Origin: Pannonibacter phragmitetus DSM 14782
Lineage (GTDB): Bacteria > Pseudomonadota > Alphaproteobacteria > Rhizobiales > Stappiaceae
DNA length: 64,000 nucleotides
Reading direction: 5' to 3'
Assembly: GCF_000382365.1 (NCBI RefSeq)
Contig: NZ_KB908218.1
Span: forward strand, 62,001 to 126,000
Shown here piece after piece: positions 26,022 through 34,589 of this stretch. Position 1 is the stretch's first letter. The number at the start of each line of letters is the position of its first letter. The notes under the pieces are model-generated. The model had not been told where the DNA came from, searched no databases, and saw only the letters and a list, made by a program, of their open reading frames with translations. The position numbers were made by a program, and so were the translations under genes.

Positions 26022-26837
26022 ATGAACTTGGGATACGTATGCACCAATTTTAATGGAAGCGCCGTCACCCAGAATGCAATCCGCACGCTTCGCCAGATTG
26101 AAGGCCATGAAATTCATATTGTCGTTGTCGACAATGGCTCCTCGCCTGAGCAAGCCGAACTGATCAAGGCCTGTCAGGACGACAAGACAACCATTCTGTG
26201 CCTCAGCGAGAATCTTGGGTACTTCGCAGGGCTGAATGCCGGGATCAAATTCCTGCGCGAGCACAGGCCAGACGTAACCTGGATGGTCGTCGGCAACAAC
26301 GACCTCGAGTTTCCCGTCGATTTCTGCGAGAAGCTGGAAGCCATCAGTCCAGAAATCGCACAATATCCCGTCATTTCACCAGATATTGTCACGATGGATG
26401 GACAGCACCAAAACCCGCACGTGATTACGCATATTTCGAAAATCCGTGAGCTGTTCTACGATCTTTATTACAGTAACTATCATGTCGGCCTGCTCGTCCA
26501 TGCGCTGGCGAAGAAGTTCAGGCGCATATCAGACCGGTCAGACGAACAGGAGTGGGAGACGGCCCGCCTGATTTATCAAGGACATGGATCTGCATATATC
26601 CTGTCACCACTTTTCTTTGAAGTTTTTGAGGAGCTTTGGGCACCAACATTTCTAATGTCGGAAGAGTTTTTCCTGAGCAAGCAGCTCAGCGACAAGGGCT
26701 ATGCCGTTTATTACGACCCGCGTGTTACAATTCGTCATCTCTGGCATGGAACACTGGGCAGCATGCCTAGCCGGCGGAGATGGGAATTCGCAAGAGACGC
26801 TCACCGCGTCTATCGCCGCTACGTCAAGGTCTTTTGA
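26022..26837 (+). CDS. Family 2 glycosyltransferase (first of two paralogues)
   Basis: 271 aa with a GT-A fold. The nucleotide-binding VVVDNGSS is at about residue 36 and the metal/donor motif GNNDLEFP near 90. The LWAPTFLMSEEFFLSKQL segment sits where rhamnosyltransferase-like GT2 enzymes have their acceptor/catalytic ED region. AAGGGA precedes the ATG at 26022. It is a close paralogue of the protein encoded at 29750-30574: both begin M(N/K)LGYVCTNFN, and both end with YVKV after a shared RRWE(F/Y)ARDAH(R/K)VYR(R/Q) segment. It probably adds a deoxysugar, possibly rhamnose, to the repeat unit; the donor is inferred from context. Confidence 0.88.
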   Translation: MNLGYVCTNFNGSAVTQNAIRTLRQIEGHEIHIVVVDNGSSPEQAELIKACQDDKTTILCLSENLGYFAGLNAGIKFLREHRPDVTWMVVGNNDLEFPVDFCEKLEAISPEIAQYPVISPDIVTMDGQHQNPHVITHISKIRELFYDLYYSNYHVGLLVHALAKKFRRISDRSDEQEWETARLIYQGHGSAYILSPLFFEVFEELWAPTFLMSEEFFLSKQLSDKGYAVYYDPRVTIRHLWHGTLGSMPSRRRWEFARDAHRVYRRYVKVF

Positions 26838-27115
26838 ACCATGTTTCCTGATCAGAGCCCTGCACAAGCGCAATCTTTATGGATTAGGACCATGGGTGAA
26901 GGCATCTATCCCAGCAGCCATTGCCGCGTGACGTTATTTTCTGTCGACCGGCTGCTCAATCTTGTTCGCCCTCACGGGTCTTTTGCCTTGCAGGAGGCTC
27001 TGACCCTGCACACATCAGCATCCAGGCCGAATACGGAGGGCGGTCCGGGGGTCGTGGAACCATCTGAATTTTCCTCAAATGATGGTTTATTCCAGTTTGC
27101 CGGAGTAAGGATCTG

Positions 27116-28039
27116 ATGGAAAATCAGCACTGCCCTATCTGCAAAGGGCATGACCTTGAGATAAAATTACTGGGCAGACGTCCCAGCTATTACTCCTGCA
27201 GAAGTTGCGGGCACAATTTTATCAAATCAGATAAAGAAAAACATGAGGACAGCTTCTTAGAGGCTCAGAATCATTATTATGGCGGAGAGTCAATACTACT
27301 TGATGATCGCCTGTCTATATTTGAAAATGAGATCATGAAAGAGCGCTTTCGCGTTTTCGGAAAATTTCTCCCGAAAGGCGCTGATGTGCTTGAGGTTGGT
27401 CCAGGGGCTGGACATGTTCTGAAATGGCTTTCAAGGCGCGGGCACCAGGTGACGGGCGTTGAGCATTCGCAAACACTGGCGCAGCAACTTACAGACCGTC
27501 ACCAATTGCCGATCATAAATGCCGAGTTCGAGACTTACGACTTTGGCGAAAGCTCGTTTGATACGTTTTGTTCGTTCCATGTCATCGAGCATGTACTGGA
27601 CCCACTCGCTCATCTCATCAAGGCCTTTGAGGTCGTGAAGCCGGGTGGACTTGCCTTCATTGCAACGCCGAATGCCGACTCCTGGGAACAGCGGGCTGCT
27701 CCGAAGCTTGGACCGAATTTCGACGCTGCGCATCTGCATATCTTTTCGCCGCAGTCACTGCAGATGGCCTGCGAACAGGCAGGCTGGCAGATCGTCTACC
27801 AGTCGACACCGGAAAGTGCTGGTGGCTGGGCGCGGGTGTTCAGTGGGCTGCTTCGTGCAATACGCCAAGAGGACGCAACAGAAACCGCAGGCAAATATGC
27901 CCGTTCGTCATCGACTGCCGTCCGGATAATTGCCAGCATCTTCCAGTTCGTGACCATCCCCTCCAGGCTGCTGCAACGCCGGCTGGGAGCTGGAAACGAA
28001 ATCTTCACTGTCCTGCAAAAGCCGCACAACCATGTTTGA
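27116..28039 (+). CDS. SAM-dependent methyltransferase with N-terminal zinc ribbon
   Basis: 307 aa. A CPICKG...CRSCGH zinc-ribbon-like pair occupies the first 35 residues. A class I methyltransferase fold follows, with motif I VLEVGPGAGHVL at about residue 85, and then FCSFHVIEHVLDP and VKPGGLAFIATPN. GGAGTAAGG lies upstream of the ATG. In polysaccharide loci this domain pair usually methylates a sugar hydroxyl or caps a chain; the acceptor is unknown. The first 300 bp are AT-richer than the flanks. The 278 bp separating it from the GT2 gene show no feature I recognise. Confidence 0.85.
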   Translation: MENQHCPICKGHDLEIKLLGRRPSYYSCRSCGHNFIKSDKEKHEDSFLEAQNHYYGGESILLDDRLSIFENEIMKERFRVFGKFLPKGADVLEVGPGAGHVLKWLSRRGHQVTGVEHSQTLAQQLTDRHQLPIINAEFETYDFGESSFDTFCSFHVIEHVLDPLAHLIKAFEVVKPGGLAFIATPNADSWEQRAAPKLGPNFDAAHLHIFSPQSLQMACEQAGWQIVYQSTPESAGGWARVFSGLLRAIRQEDATETAGKYARSSSTAVRIIASIFQFVTIPSRLLQRRLGAGNEIFTVLQKPHNHV

Positions 28040-28096
28040 AAGCTGGACAGGCATGTCTCATGCCGCCAGCCTTTCTATATGCTGCAGCTGTTGTAA

Positions 28097-28282
28097 TGCC
28101 TCCGCACAAACTATCCGAATGTAAGCGTATTTGATCCGGCCGATGTTCTGTGTGATGGCACAGTCTGCCATATGATCCGGGAGGGTCAGACAATCTTGTT
28201 TGACGCCGACCACCTCACACTGAGCGCGGCCCGGCCCGTTGCTGCAGAACTCGTCCGGCAATTGCCGGAACTGGGGCGATAG
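28097..28282 (+). pseudogene. Remnant of an SGNH-domain (OafA-type) acyltransferase C-terminus
   Basis: Within the 371-bp gap before wzx, one plus-strand frame gives about 60 residues ending at TAG 28282. It includes NVSVFDPADVLCDGTVCH and, 15 residues later, FDADHLTLSAA. This is the C-terminal signature of SGNH domains fused to acyltransferase-3 proteins: DP...lC.g..C, then the catalytic D..HLS followed by a small-residue helix. An in-frame TAA at 28094 interrupts the frame. The preceding codons (PFYMLQLL) may belong to the same relic, and there is no room for the membrane domain. It is best read as the tail of a lost O-acetyltransferase gene of the locus. Confidence 0.7.
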
Positions 28283-28410
28283 AACCCGGAAGGTGCAAGG
28301 GCCGGCTGCGCAGACACAAGGCTCGCACACCGTTCATCCTCTACTGGCGGACATGCTGCCGAACTGGTGCCCTCTGGGCGGCAATTTTACAATATAGGTA
28401 GTCATCGCAA

Positions 28411-29733
28411 ATGACCAAGACACCGAAGCCTGCTCCTGAGCGTCCTGCGCGGCGGTTTCTGCCGTCGGGCCGGGCGCTTACGAATATCGGCTCCCTTGCG
28501 TCCATTCAGGTGTTCAACGCCTTTGCGCCGCTGATTGCATACCCCTTTGTTCTGGCCATGGTTGGGCAGGAAAGCTTCGCACAAGTGGTTGTTGCAGAAG
28601 CAATCGCGCTGTTCCTGCTGTCGTTTGTGCTTTACAGTTTTGAAGTGGATGGCGTCGCTGCCATCGTCGGGCTCAAGCCTGAAACAGATGGTGATGCCAT
28701 CTCGGCAGCTTTCGTTCCAATCATCATCTTGCGCCTCTGCTTCTATTGCCTGGGCCTGTCCGTGCTGCAGATCGTGCTGACCTTCGTCCATCCGGAGCTG
28801 CGCATCCTGGTTCTGGGCTGGTCTCTGATAAGCTTGTCTTATGCTCTGCAGCCCAACTGGCTGTTTCAAGGACTTGAGCACAATATGCCGCTTGCAGTGT
28901 GTGTGACGCTGAGCCGGATCGGTGCTCTTGCGACAGTTTTTCTGCTGATCCGCGCGCAGGAAGATGCGGTTCTTCTGCCTTTCATTCTCGGAAGCTGGTA
29001 CCTGGCAGGCGCGATCTGCGCCTTGAGCTACGCTGTCATCAAGTTCAAGATCAGGCCAAGGGCCGTCAGCTTCTCTCAGCTGACCAGAATGATCTGGCAT
29101 GGCAAGGAAGTATATCTCAACAGTGTTGCGACCGGCTTCTACAGAGACAGCAATGTCCTGATCCTCAGCAGTCTCGGGGTGCCTGCTGCCGGAATCGCAT
29201 CTTACTCTCTGGCTGAGAAACTGACGAAGGCGCTGCAGGCGGCGATGCGGCCACTCAACCAGTTTTTCTTTCCCAGGGCGCTCGCCATAGCAAGGGAAGA
29301 GGGCGCACCATCGCCCCGTGCCCTGCGGCGTATTCTGGCGATCACCATGCCGCAGATTGCAGTGGCAGTTGTTCTGATCGCGGGCGGAGCTGCCGGTTAC
29401 CTCATCTTCGCCCCTTTTGTGCCTGCGCTTCAAAGGATCGATGACCTGGATGTGGTGTTTCACCTGACGCTGATCATGGCTGTGTCTGTACTTCCGGGCG
29501 TCAGCGTATTCATGCTTGGAATTGCCGGGCTGAATTCCCTGGGTGCGCGCGGCTATCTTCTAATGGCGCTGCTGCTTGCGGCGGCAGTCAGCGTTCTTGC
29601 CAACCTTGCGTTGATCCCCTATTTAGGGGCGCTCGCGTCGGCTATCTGCTTTGTCTTTTCGGAAACTCTTTTGCTTATAGTCATCGTCCGGCGTTACCTT
29701 TTAAAAGGAAAGTCTGCGGCTGGGGCATTATGA
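28411..29733 (+). CDS. wzx: Lipid-linked oligosaccharide flippase (Wzx-type)
   Basis: 440 aa, a MOP-superfamily polysaccharide transporter with about 12 to 14 hydrophobic segments spread along the protein. Family features are the N-terminal SIQVFNAFAPLIAYPFVLAMVG, the WLFQGLEHN segment after the sixth helix and ASYSLAEKLTKALQ in the second half. It should move undecaprenyl-linked repeat units to the periplasmic face for Wzy. The ATG at 28411 has only a weak GGTAG upstream. It is followed after 16 bp by the second GT2 gene. Wzx identity is supported by topology and context. Confidence 0.88.
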   Translation: MTKTPKPAPERPARRFLPSGRALTNIGSLASIQVFNAFAPLIAYPFVLAMVGQESFAQVVVAEAIALFLLSFVLYSFEVDGVAAIVGLKPETDGDAISAAFVPIIILRLCFYCLGLSVLQIVLTFVHPELRILVLGWSLISLSYALQPNWLFQGLEHNMPLAVCVTLSRIGALATVFLLIRAQEDAVLLPFILGSWYLAGAICALSYAVIKFKIRPRAVSFSQLTRMIWHGKEVYLNSVATGFYRDSNVLILSSLGVPAAGIASYSLAEKLTKALQAAMRPLNQFFFPRALAIAREEGAPSPRALRRILAITMPQIAVAVVLIAGGAAGYLIFAPFVPALQRIDDLDVVFHLTLIMAVSVLPGVSVFMLGIAGLNSLGARGYLLMALLLAAAVSVLANLALIPYLGALASAICFVFSETLLLIVIVRRYLLKGKSAAGAL

Positions 29734-29749
29734 ACCTGGGATTGGAACT

Positions 29750-30574
29750 ATGAAGCTTGGCTATGTCTGCACAAACTTCAACAGCAGTGAAGTAACCCTC
29801 CATGCTGTCCGGACGCTTTTGGCCAATGCGGGTCACGATATCCATGTGGCTGTCGTTGACAACCAATCTCGCCCGGAGGAGGTGACAAAGCTCAGCGCCA
29901 TTGAAGGTCCGGGTGTTGATGTGCTGCGGCTTGAGAAGAATCTAGGCTACTTCGGTGGTCTGAATGCCGGGATTCACCATCTGCGATCTGTCCGTCCGGA
30001 CATTGGCTGGATCATTGCTGGCAACAACGACCTGGAGTTTTCACCTGACTTCTGTGACCGGCTTGAAGCTATTGAGCCTGAAATCAGACAGCATCCTGTC
30101 GTATCTCCAGATATCATCACCGGCGATAACGAACACCAGAACCCACATGTTCTTGAAAAAATCTCGAAAGTACGGGAAGTTTTTTACGACCTTTATTATA
30201 GCAACTATTACCTTGGTCTTCTGATTCATAAGGTGGCACTTGCCCTGCACCGCTTCACGGACAGATGTGATGAGGAAAATTGGGAAACGCCAGGATATAT
30301 CTATCAGGGACATGGCTCGGTCTACCTGATCGGCCCGCGCTTCTTCGAGCTTTTCTCCGAGCTTTGGGCGCCGACTTTCATCATGTCGGAAGAGTACTTC
30401 CTGTCGCGGCAGCTTGCAGATGCCGGAGAGAAGGTCTGGTACGATCCGCGCCTCCAGGTGCGCCATCTCTGGCACGCTTCGCTGGCAACCCTGCCAAGCA
30501 AGCGGCGTTGGGAATATGCGCGCGATGCGCATAAGGTCTATCGCCAGTACGTGAAGGTATCGCCCTTCGCCTGA
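29750..30574 (+). CDS. Family 2 glycosyltransferase (second of two paralogues)
   Basis: 274 aa. VAVVDNQSRPEE at about residue 34 and AGNNDLEFSPDF near 90 are the donor-binding motifs, and LWAPTFIMSEEYFLSRQL is shared almost residue for residue with the protein encoded at 26022-26837. The two are clearly duplicates that flank the methyltransferase and the flippase. Likely they add the same or a related deoxysugar in different linkages. The DNG of the usual motif reads DNQ here, a small departure. It ends the plus-strand block at a terminator facing coaBC. Confidence 0.88.
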   Translation: MKLGYVCTNFNSSEVTLHAVRTLLANAGHDIHVAVVDNQSRPEEVTKLSAIEGPGVDVLRLEKNLGYFGGLNAGIHHLRSVRPDIGWIIAGNNDLEFSPDFCDRLEAIEPEIRQHPVVSPDIITGDNEHQNPHVLEKISKVREVFYDLYYSNYYLGLLIHKVALALHRFTDRCDEENWETPGYIYQGHGSVYLIGPRFFELFSELWAPTFIMSEEYFLSRQLADAGEKVWYDPRLQVRHLWHASLATLPSKRRWEYARDAHKVYRQYVKVSPFA

Positions 30575-30592
30575 CAGGCTGCGTCTTGCAGG

Positions 30593-30614
30593 CAAAAGGC
30601 CAGTGCGCCTTTTG
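30593..30614. terminator. Bidirectional terminator between the GT2 gene and coaBC
   Basis: Perfect 8-bp stem CAAAAGGC / GCCTTTTG with a 6-nt loop, in the 47-bp gap between convergent genes. T-rich on both strands through the arm. Confidence 0.65.
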
Positions 30615-30621
30615 GTCTGAT

Positions 30622-31839
30622 CTAATCCAGCGCCGCCGCGATCCTTTCCACCAGCCGCCGGGCGACCTCGGTTTTACCGAGGGTCGGCCAGTCCTCGATG
30701 CCGTCACGCGTCACGATGCGCACGGTGTTGGCGTCGCCGCCCATCACGCCGGTTGCCGGGCTGACGTCATTGGCGACGATCCAGTCGGCGGCCTTGCGTT
30801 GCAGCTTGCCTTGCGCATTGGCGATGAGGTTCTGCGTTTCGGCAGCAAAGCCGACGACGAGCTTCGGCCGGTTGCCGGCAAGGTGCCCGACTGTGGACAG
30901 GATGTCCGGGTTCTCGACCAGCGCCAGGGCAGGGGGCTGGCCGGAACCGTCCTTCTTGATCTTCTCGCTGCCTTCCTGCGCCACGCGCCAGTCGGCGACG
31001 GCTGCGGCCATGATGGCCACGTCGGCGGGCAGTGCCGCTTCGACAGCCGCGAGCATCTCCTTCGCCGTTTCCACAGGGATGACCGTGACGCCTGCCGGAT
31101 CGGGCAGGGTGACGGGGCCGGAAATGAGCGTCACCCGCGCGCCTGCTTCCGCGGCTGCGGCGGCAATGGCGTGGCCCTGCTTGCCGGACGAGCGGTTGGC
31201 GATGTAGCGCACCGGATCAATCGGCTCATGGGTCGGGCCGGAGGTGATGACCACGTGCTTTCCGGCGAGGGGCCTGACCTGGGGCGTGCTGCCAGCTTCC
31301 AAAAGCGCCAGCGCCCTTTCGGCAATGGCCAGCGGCTCGGCCATACGGCCAAGGCCAGCCTCGCCGCTTTCGGCCATTTCGCCGCTCTCCGGGCCAATGA
31401 AGGCAATACCATCGGTATTGAGAGTGGCCACATTGCGCTGTGTCGCCGGGTGGGCCCACATAGCCGGGTTCATCGCCGGGGCCACCAGCACGGGCCGGTT
31501 GGTGGCCAGAAGCACGGTGCTGGCGAGATCCCCGGCAAGACCCTGCGCCATCTTGGCCATCAGGTCCGCCGTGGCAGGCGCCACGATGATGAGATCGGTG
31601 TCGCGGGCAAGTCGGATATGGCCGACATCCTGCTCCGCCTCCCGGTCGAAGAGGTCGGTATAGACCTTTTCAGCCGTCAGCGCCCCGGCGGCGAGCGGCG
31701 TGATGAATTGCTGCGCGGCGGCTGTCATCACCACCTTAACCCTCGCACCGCGCTCGCGCAGGCGGCGGATCAGATCCAGCGACTTGTAGGCAGCAATACC
31801 GCCGCCGATGATCAAAAGAACCCGTTTCCCGCCGGTCAT
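30622..31839 (-). CDS. coaBC: Bifunctional phosphopantothenoylcysteine decarboxylase / phosphopantothenate-cysteine ligase
   Basis: 405 aa. The N-terminal flavoprotein decarboxylase domain (CoaC, about 1-190) has GGGIAAYKSLDL and the APAMNPAMW motif. The C-terminal CoaB ligase (about 195-405) has VVITSGPTHEPIDPVRYIANRSSGKQG, with the motif AAAVADWR following. Together they perform two steps of coenzyme A synthesis. In E. coli the CoaC active-site cysteine lies in the segment ending GRM; here it reads GEMAESGEAGLGRM, with Ser and no Cys. I believe related alphaproteobacteria show the same change. It lies 11 bp downstream of lppC on the same strand. Confidence 0.95.
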   Translation of the reverse strand: MTGGKRVLLIIGGGIAAYKSLDLIRRLRERGARVKVVMTAAAQQFITPLAAGALTAEKVYTDLFDREAEQDVGHIRLARDTDLIIVAPATADLMAKMAQGLAGDLASTVLLATNRPVLVAPAMNPAMWAHPATQRNVATLNTDGIAFIGPESGEMAESGEAGLGRMAEPLAIAERALALLEAGSTPQVRPLAGKHVVITSGPTHEPIDPVRYIANRSSGKQGHAIAAAAAEAGARVTLISGPVTLPDPAGVTVIPVETAKEMLAAVEAALPADVAIMAAAVADWRVAQEGSEKIKKDGSGQPPALALVENPDILSTVGHLAGNRPKLVVGFAAETQNLIANAQGKLQRKAADWIVANDVSPATGVMGGDANTVRIVTRDGIEDWPTLGKTEVARRLVERIAAALD

Positions 31840-31850
31840 GATGGGCCTTC

Positions 31851-33083
31851 TCAGCTGGGGCTGCGGAAATCGCGCGGGGCGGGGGAGACGGGCTTCACGC
31901 CCGAACCGGTGATTTCATAGACTGCGAGGCCGCGCTCGTTCTGGCCGTTCGGCAGGAAGCGGAACACGCCGTCGATGCCGAGGAAGCCATCGCGGTTGGT
32001 CAGCGTTTGCGTGGCAAAGCGCTGCGGGCCAGCAGAGCGCACAAGCCCGGCGGCCAGGATCGTGCCATCATAGGCAAGCGATGCGTTGCGCGGCGGCGGG
32101 CTGCCATAGGCAGCCTGATAGCGGCTGGCAAGCGCATCAAAGCCGCTCTTTTCCGGACCGGGGAACCAGGCGCCGGCCATCATCGGGCTGTTGGTCACCT
32201 GCTGGGTTTCCCACTGGCCGCTGCCGAGCAGCTTGACCGTGCCAAGGTTCGCGCCCTGCTGCACCAGCGTCTGCATGACGAAGGGCGCGACGCCGCCGCC
32301 CGCAGGCACAAACAGCGCGTCGACCTGAGGCAGGTTCGGAGCCAGCTGCTGCGCCTTGGCCGCCAGATCCGAGGTGTCGCTGCCCGTCAGCTTGTAGCGC
32401 TGGATGGCGACGATGCGCCCGCCCACACGGCCGACTTCCTGGCGGAAGGCCGCTTCGGCAACAGAGCCATAGGCATCATCCGGCAGCAGGGCGGCAAAGG
32501 ACTTGCGGTTCTGCTGTGCGGCGTAACCGATGATCCGGCGCACGTCTCCGGCAGGCAGGAAGCTGAGCAGATAAACGCCGGGGGCTGCAACAGCCGTATC
32601 GCTGGAGAAGGCGACGATCGGGATGCCGGCATTGCGCGCCGCATTGGCGGCACCGGTGACGGCGGGAGCGAAGACCGGCCCGAGCAGCAGCTCCGCCCCT
32701 TCCGACATGGCCGCTTCGGCCGCCGCGCGCCCGCCTTCCGCCGTGCCTTGCGTATCCTTCACCAGAAGCTGGATGTTGGAGCCTTGAAAATCATTGAGCG
32801 CCAGCTGTGCGGCATTCTTGAAGGTGGTGGCGATGGAGGAAGCAGAACCGCCGCCGCTGAGCGGCAGCAGCAGGCCGACGCGAATCGATCCGTCGCCAAT
32901 CATCTCGCCTGCCACTGTGGGCGCGGCCGGAGTGGCCGGGAAGGAGGTGTTGTCCTGAACCGGCCCCATGGTGGAGGGCATGCAGCCCGCCAGAAGGCCG
33001 AGCGCCCCGGCAAGAGCGGCAAACCGAAGCCGGCTCCGGCGCAGAAAGCCGCGTCCGGACGCATGTGGGGATGCTGTTTTCAT
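31851..33083 (-). CDS. Penicillin-binding-protein activator / LppC-family lipoprotein
   Basis: 410 aa from ATG 33083; the longer open frame upstream runs antisense through rsmI and is rejected. It has a lipoprotein signal with lipobox LLAGC, lipidated Cys at residue 34. A Leu/Ile/Val-binding-protein-like fold follows (VGLLLPLSG, LLLGPVFAPAV, IPIVAFSSD), as in the C-terminal domain of LpoA. It should be an outer-membrane-anchored periplasmic protein affecting peptidoglycan synthesis; in alphaproteobacteria its partner is not established. It is divergent from rsmI across 150 bp, the usual alphaproteobacterial arrangement. Confidence 0.88.
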   Translation of the reverse strand: MKTASPHASGRGFLRRSRLRFAALAGALGLLAGCMPSTMGPVQDNTSFPATPAAPTVAGEMIGDGSIRVGLLLPLSGGGSASSIATTFKNAAQLALNDFQGSNIQLLVKDTQGTAEGGRAAAEAAMSEGAELLLGPVFAPAVTGAANAARNAGIPIVAFSSDTAVAAPGVYLLSFLPAGDVRRIIGYAAQQNRKSFAALLPDDAYGSVAEAAFRQEVGRVGGRIVAIQRYKLTGSDTSDLAAKAQQLAPNLPQVDALFVPAGGGVAPFVMQTLVQQGANLGTVKLLGSGQWETQQVTNSPMMAGAWFPGPEKSGFDALASRYQAAYGSPPPRNASLAYDGTILAAGLVRSAGPQRFATQTLTNRDGFLGIDGVFRFLPNGQNERGLAVYEITGSGVKPVSPAPRDFRSPS

Positions 33084-33233
33084 GCCCTTGGCGGCTTCAA
33101 TCGTGTTTTGCACTATGGCCTCCTCGCGTCCGCGTTCAAAAACCTTTACGAATTCAGAACGTTCCTGTCCAGTTTCACGAGACTGGATCATGTGTTGGAC
33201 AGCCCTCAAGCTGTTGTTGCCCGGAGTTTTGAC

Positions 33234-34163
33234 ATGACGATGGCTGAAGCCCCGCCAGAACGGCGTTATTTCGTTGCCGGACAGGTGGTCGAGGCGCCCC
33301 GGCAGGAGGCCGCGCTCTATGTCGTCTCGACGCCGATCGGCAATCTTGGTGATATTACGCTGCGCGCGCTGGAAACGCTGGCTGGCGCAGATGTGATTGC
33401 CTGCGAGGACACGCGCGTCACGGCAACGCTGGCCCAGCGCTTCGGCCTGCGGGCGCCGCTGCTGCCCTATCACGAGCACAATGCGGAGCGGCAGCGCCCG
33501 CGGCTGCTGGCGGCGCTGGCCGAAGGCAAGGTGGTGGCGCTGGTCTCCGATGCGGGTACGCCGCTGGTCTCCGATCCGGGCTACCGGCTGGTGCGCGATG
33601 TGCTGGAAGCAGGCCACCGGGTCATCCCCATTCCCGGTGCCTCCGCGCCGCTCGCCGCGCTCGTCGCCTCCGGCCTGCCCAGCGATACGCTGCTTTTTGC
33701 GGGCTTCCTGCCGCAGAAGGCGGGTCAGCGCAGCCGCAGGCTGGCGGAGCTCTCGGCCATTCCAGCCACGCTTGCCTTTTTCGAATCGCCCCACCGGCTG
33801 GCCGCCTCTCTCGCCGCCATGGCCGGGGTGCTGGGCGGCAGGGCTGCGGTGGTCGCCCGCGAACTGACGAAGAAGTTCGAAACCTTCCAGCGCGGCACAC
33901 TGCCGGAACTGGCGGCTTTCTATGAGGAAAACCCGCCCAAGGGAGAAATCGTCGTTCTCATCGGCCCGCCGGAGGTGCAGGCTCACGAGGAAGACGCCGC
34001 CGATGTGGAAGCGCTGCTCACCGAGGCCCTTGCCGGCATGCCCGTTGCCGCCGCCGCCAAGGACGTGGCGAAGCGCACGGGGCTGGACCGGAACGAGGTT
34101 TACAAGCTGGCGCTGGAACTGAAAGCGGCCGCTGGGGCTGAGGGGGAAGAGACCGGATCATGA
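33234..34163 (+). CDS. rsmI: 16S rRNA (cytidine-1402-2'-O)-methyltransferase
   Basis: 309 aa from ATG 33234; an ATG two codons later is equally possible. It is a SAM-dependent tetrapyrrole-methylase-fold enzyme: YVVSTPIGNLGDITLRA, CEDTRVT, LVSDAGTPLVSDPG and FFESPHR are all diagnostic of RsmI. It methylates the ribose of C1402 in the 30S decoding centre. The frame is open far upstream into lppC antisense, but the family starts here. The stop overlaps yraN by 4 nt (ATGA), so the two are translationally linked. Confidence 0.95.
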   Translation: MTMAEAPPERRYFVAGQVVEAPRQEAALYVVSTPIGNLGDITLRALETLAGADVIACEDTRVTATLAQRFGLRAPLLPYHEHNAERQRPRLLAALAEGKVVALVSDAGTPLVSDPGYRLVRDVLEAGHRVIPIPGASAPLAALVASGLPSDTLLFAGFLPQKAGQRSRRLAELSAIPATLAFFESPHRLAASLAAMAGVLGGRAAVVARELTKKFETFQRGTLPELAAFYEENPPKGEIVVLIGPPEVQAHEEDAADVEALLTEALAGMPVAAAAKDVAKRTGLDRNEVYKLALELKAAAGAEGEETGS

Positions 34164-34546
34164 CGGAACGGGGGCGGCGGCAGAAGCGGCGGAAAGCCTA
34201 CCGGCTGGGTCATCTGGCCGAGAGCCTCGCTGCCCTTTCGCTGCGCCTGCGCGGCTGGCGCATTCTGGAGCGCCGCTTCAAGGCCTCGACCGGTGAGGTG
34301 GATCTCATTGCCGAACGGGGCGATGTGGTGGCCTTCGTCGAAGTAAAGGCCCGGCGCACCCGCACCGCGGCGCTGGAGGCCGTCACCCCCACCGCCCGCA
34401 ACCGCATCATCCGTGCCGCGCAGATCTATCTGCTGCACCATCCGCATCTCGCCGCACAGACGCTGCGGTTCGATCTGGTTCTGGTCGTGCCCTTCCGTTG
34501 GCCCGAACATGTGGTGGACGCCTTCCGGCCGGACGGACTGGCGTGA
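34160..34546 (+). CDS. YraN / UPF0102 family protein (nuclease-fold)
   Basis: 128 aa. It has a Holliday-junction-resolvase-like fold with AESLAALSLRLRGWRIL, GEVDLIAERGDVVAFVEVKAR (the PD-(D/E)xK-type core Asp and Glu-x-Lys) and VTPTARNRIIRAA. The family is conserved beside rsmI and lppC in proteobacteria; its cellular role is not settled. It overlaps rsmI by 4 nt. The next gene is convergent, 43 bp away. Confidence 0.92.
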   Translation: MTERGRRQKRRKAYRLGHLAESLAALSLRLRGWRILERRFKASTGEVDLIAERGDVVAFVEVKARRTRTAALEAVTPTARNRIIRAAQIYLLHHPHLAAQTLRFDLVLVVPFRWPEHVVDAFRPDGLA

Positions 34547-34589
34547 AGTCTCGCGCTGGTTTTGCGTCTGAAGCCGGAGACGGCAGCCT

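Noticed and set aside
26838-27115. Small gene between the GT2 and methyltransferase genes (91-codon frame)
   Set aside because: It has no ribosome site, no recognisable motif, and runs exactly into the methyltransferase start; probably noncoding or unidentifiable relic.
33084-33986. N-terminal extension of lppC across rsmI, and the matching upstream extension of rsmI across lppC
   Set aside because: Each extension is antisense to the other gene; lipobox and family start place lppC at 33083 and rsmI at 33234.
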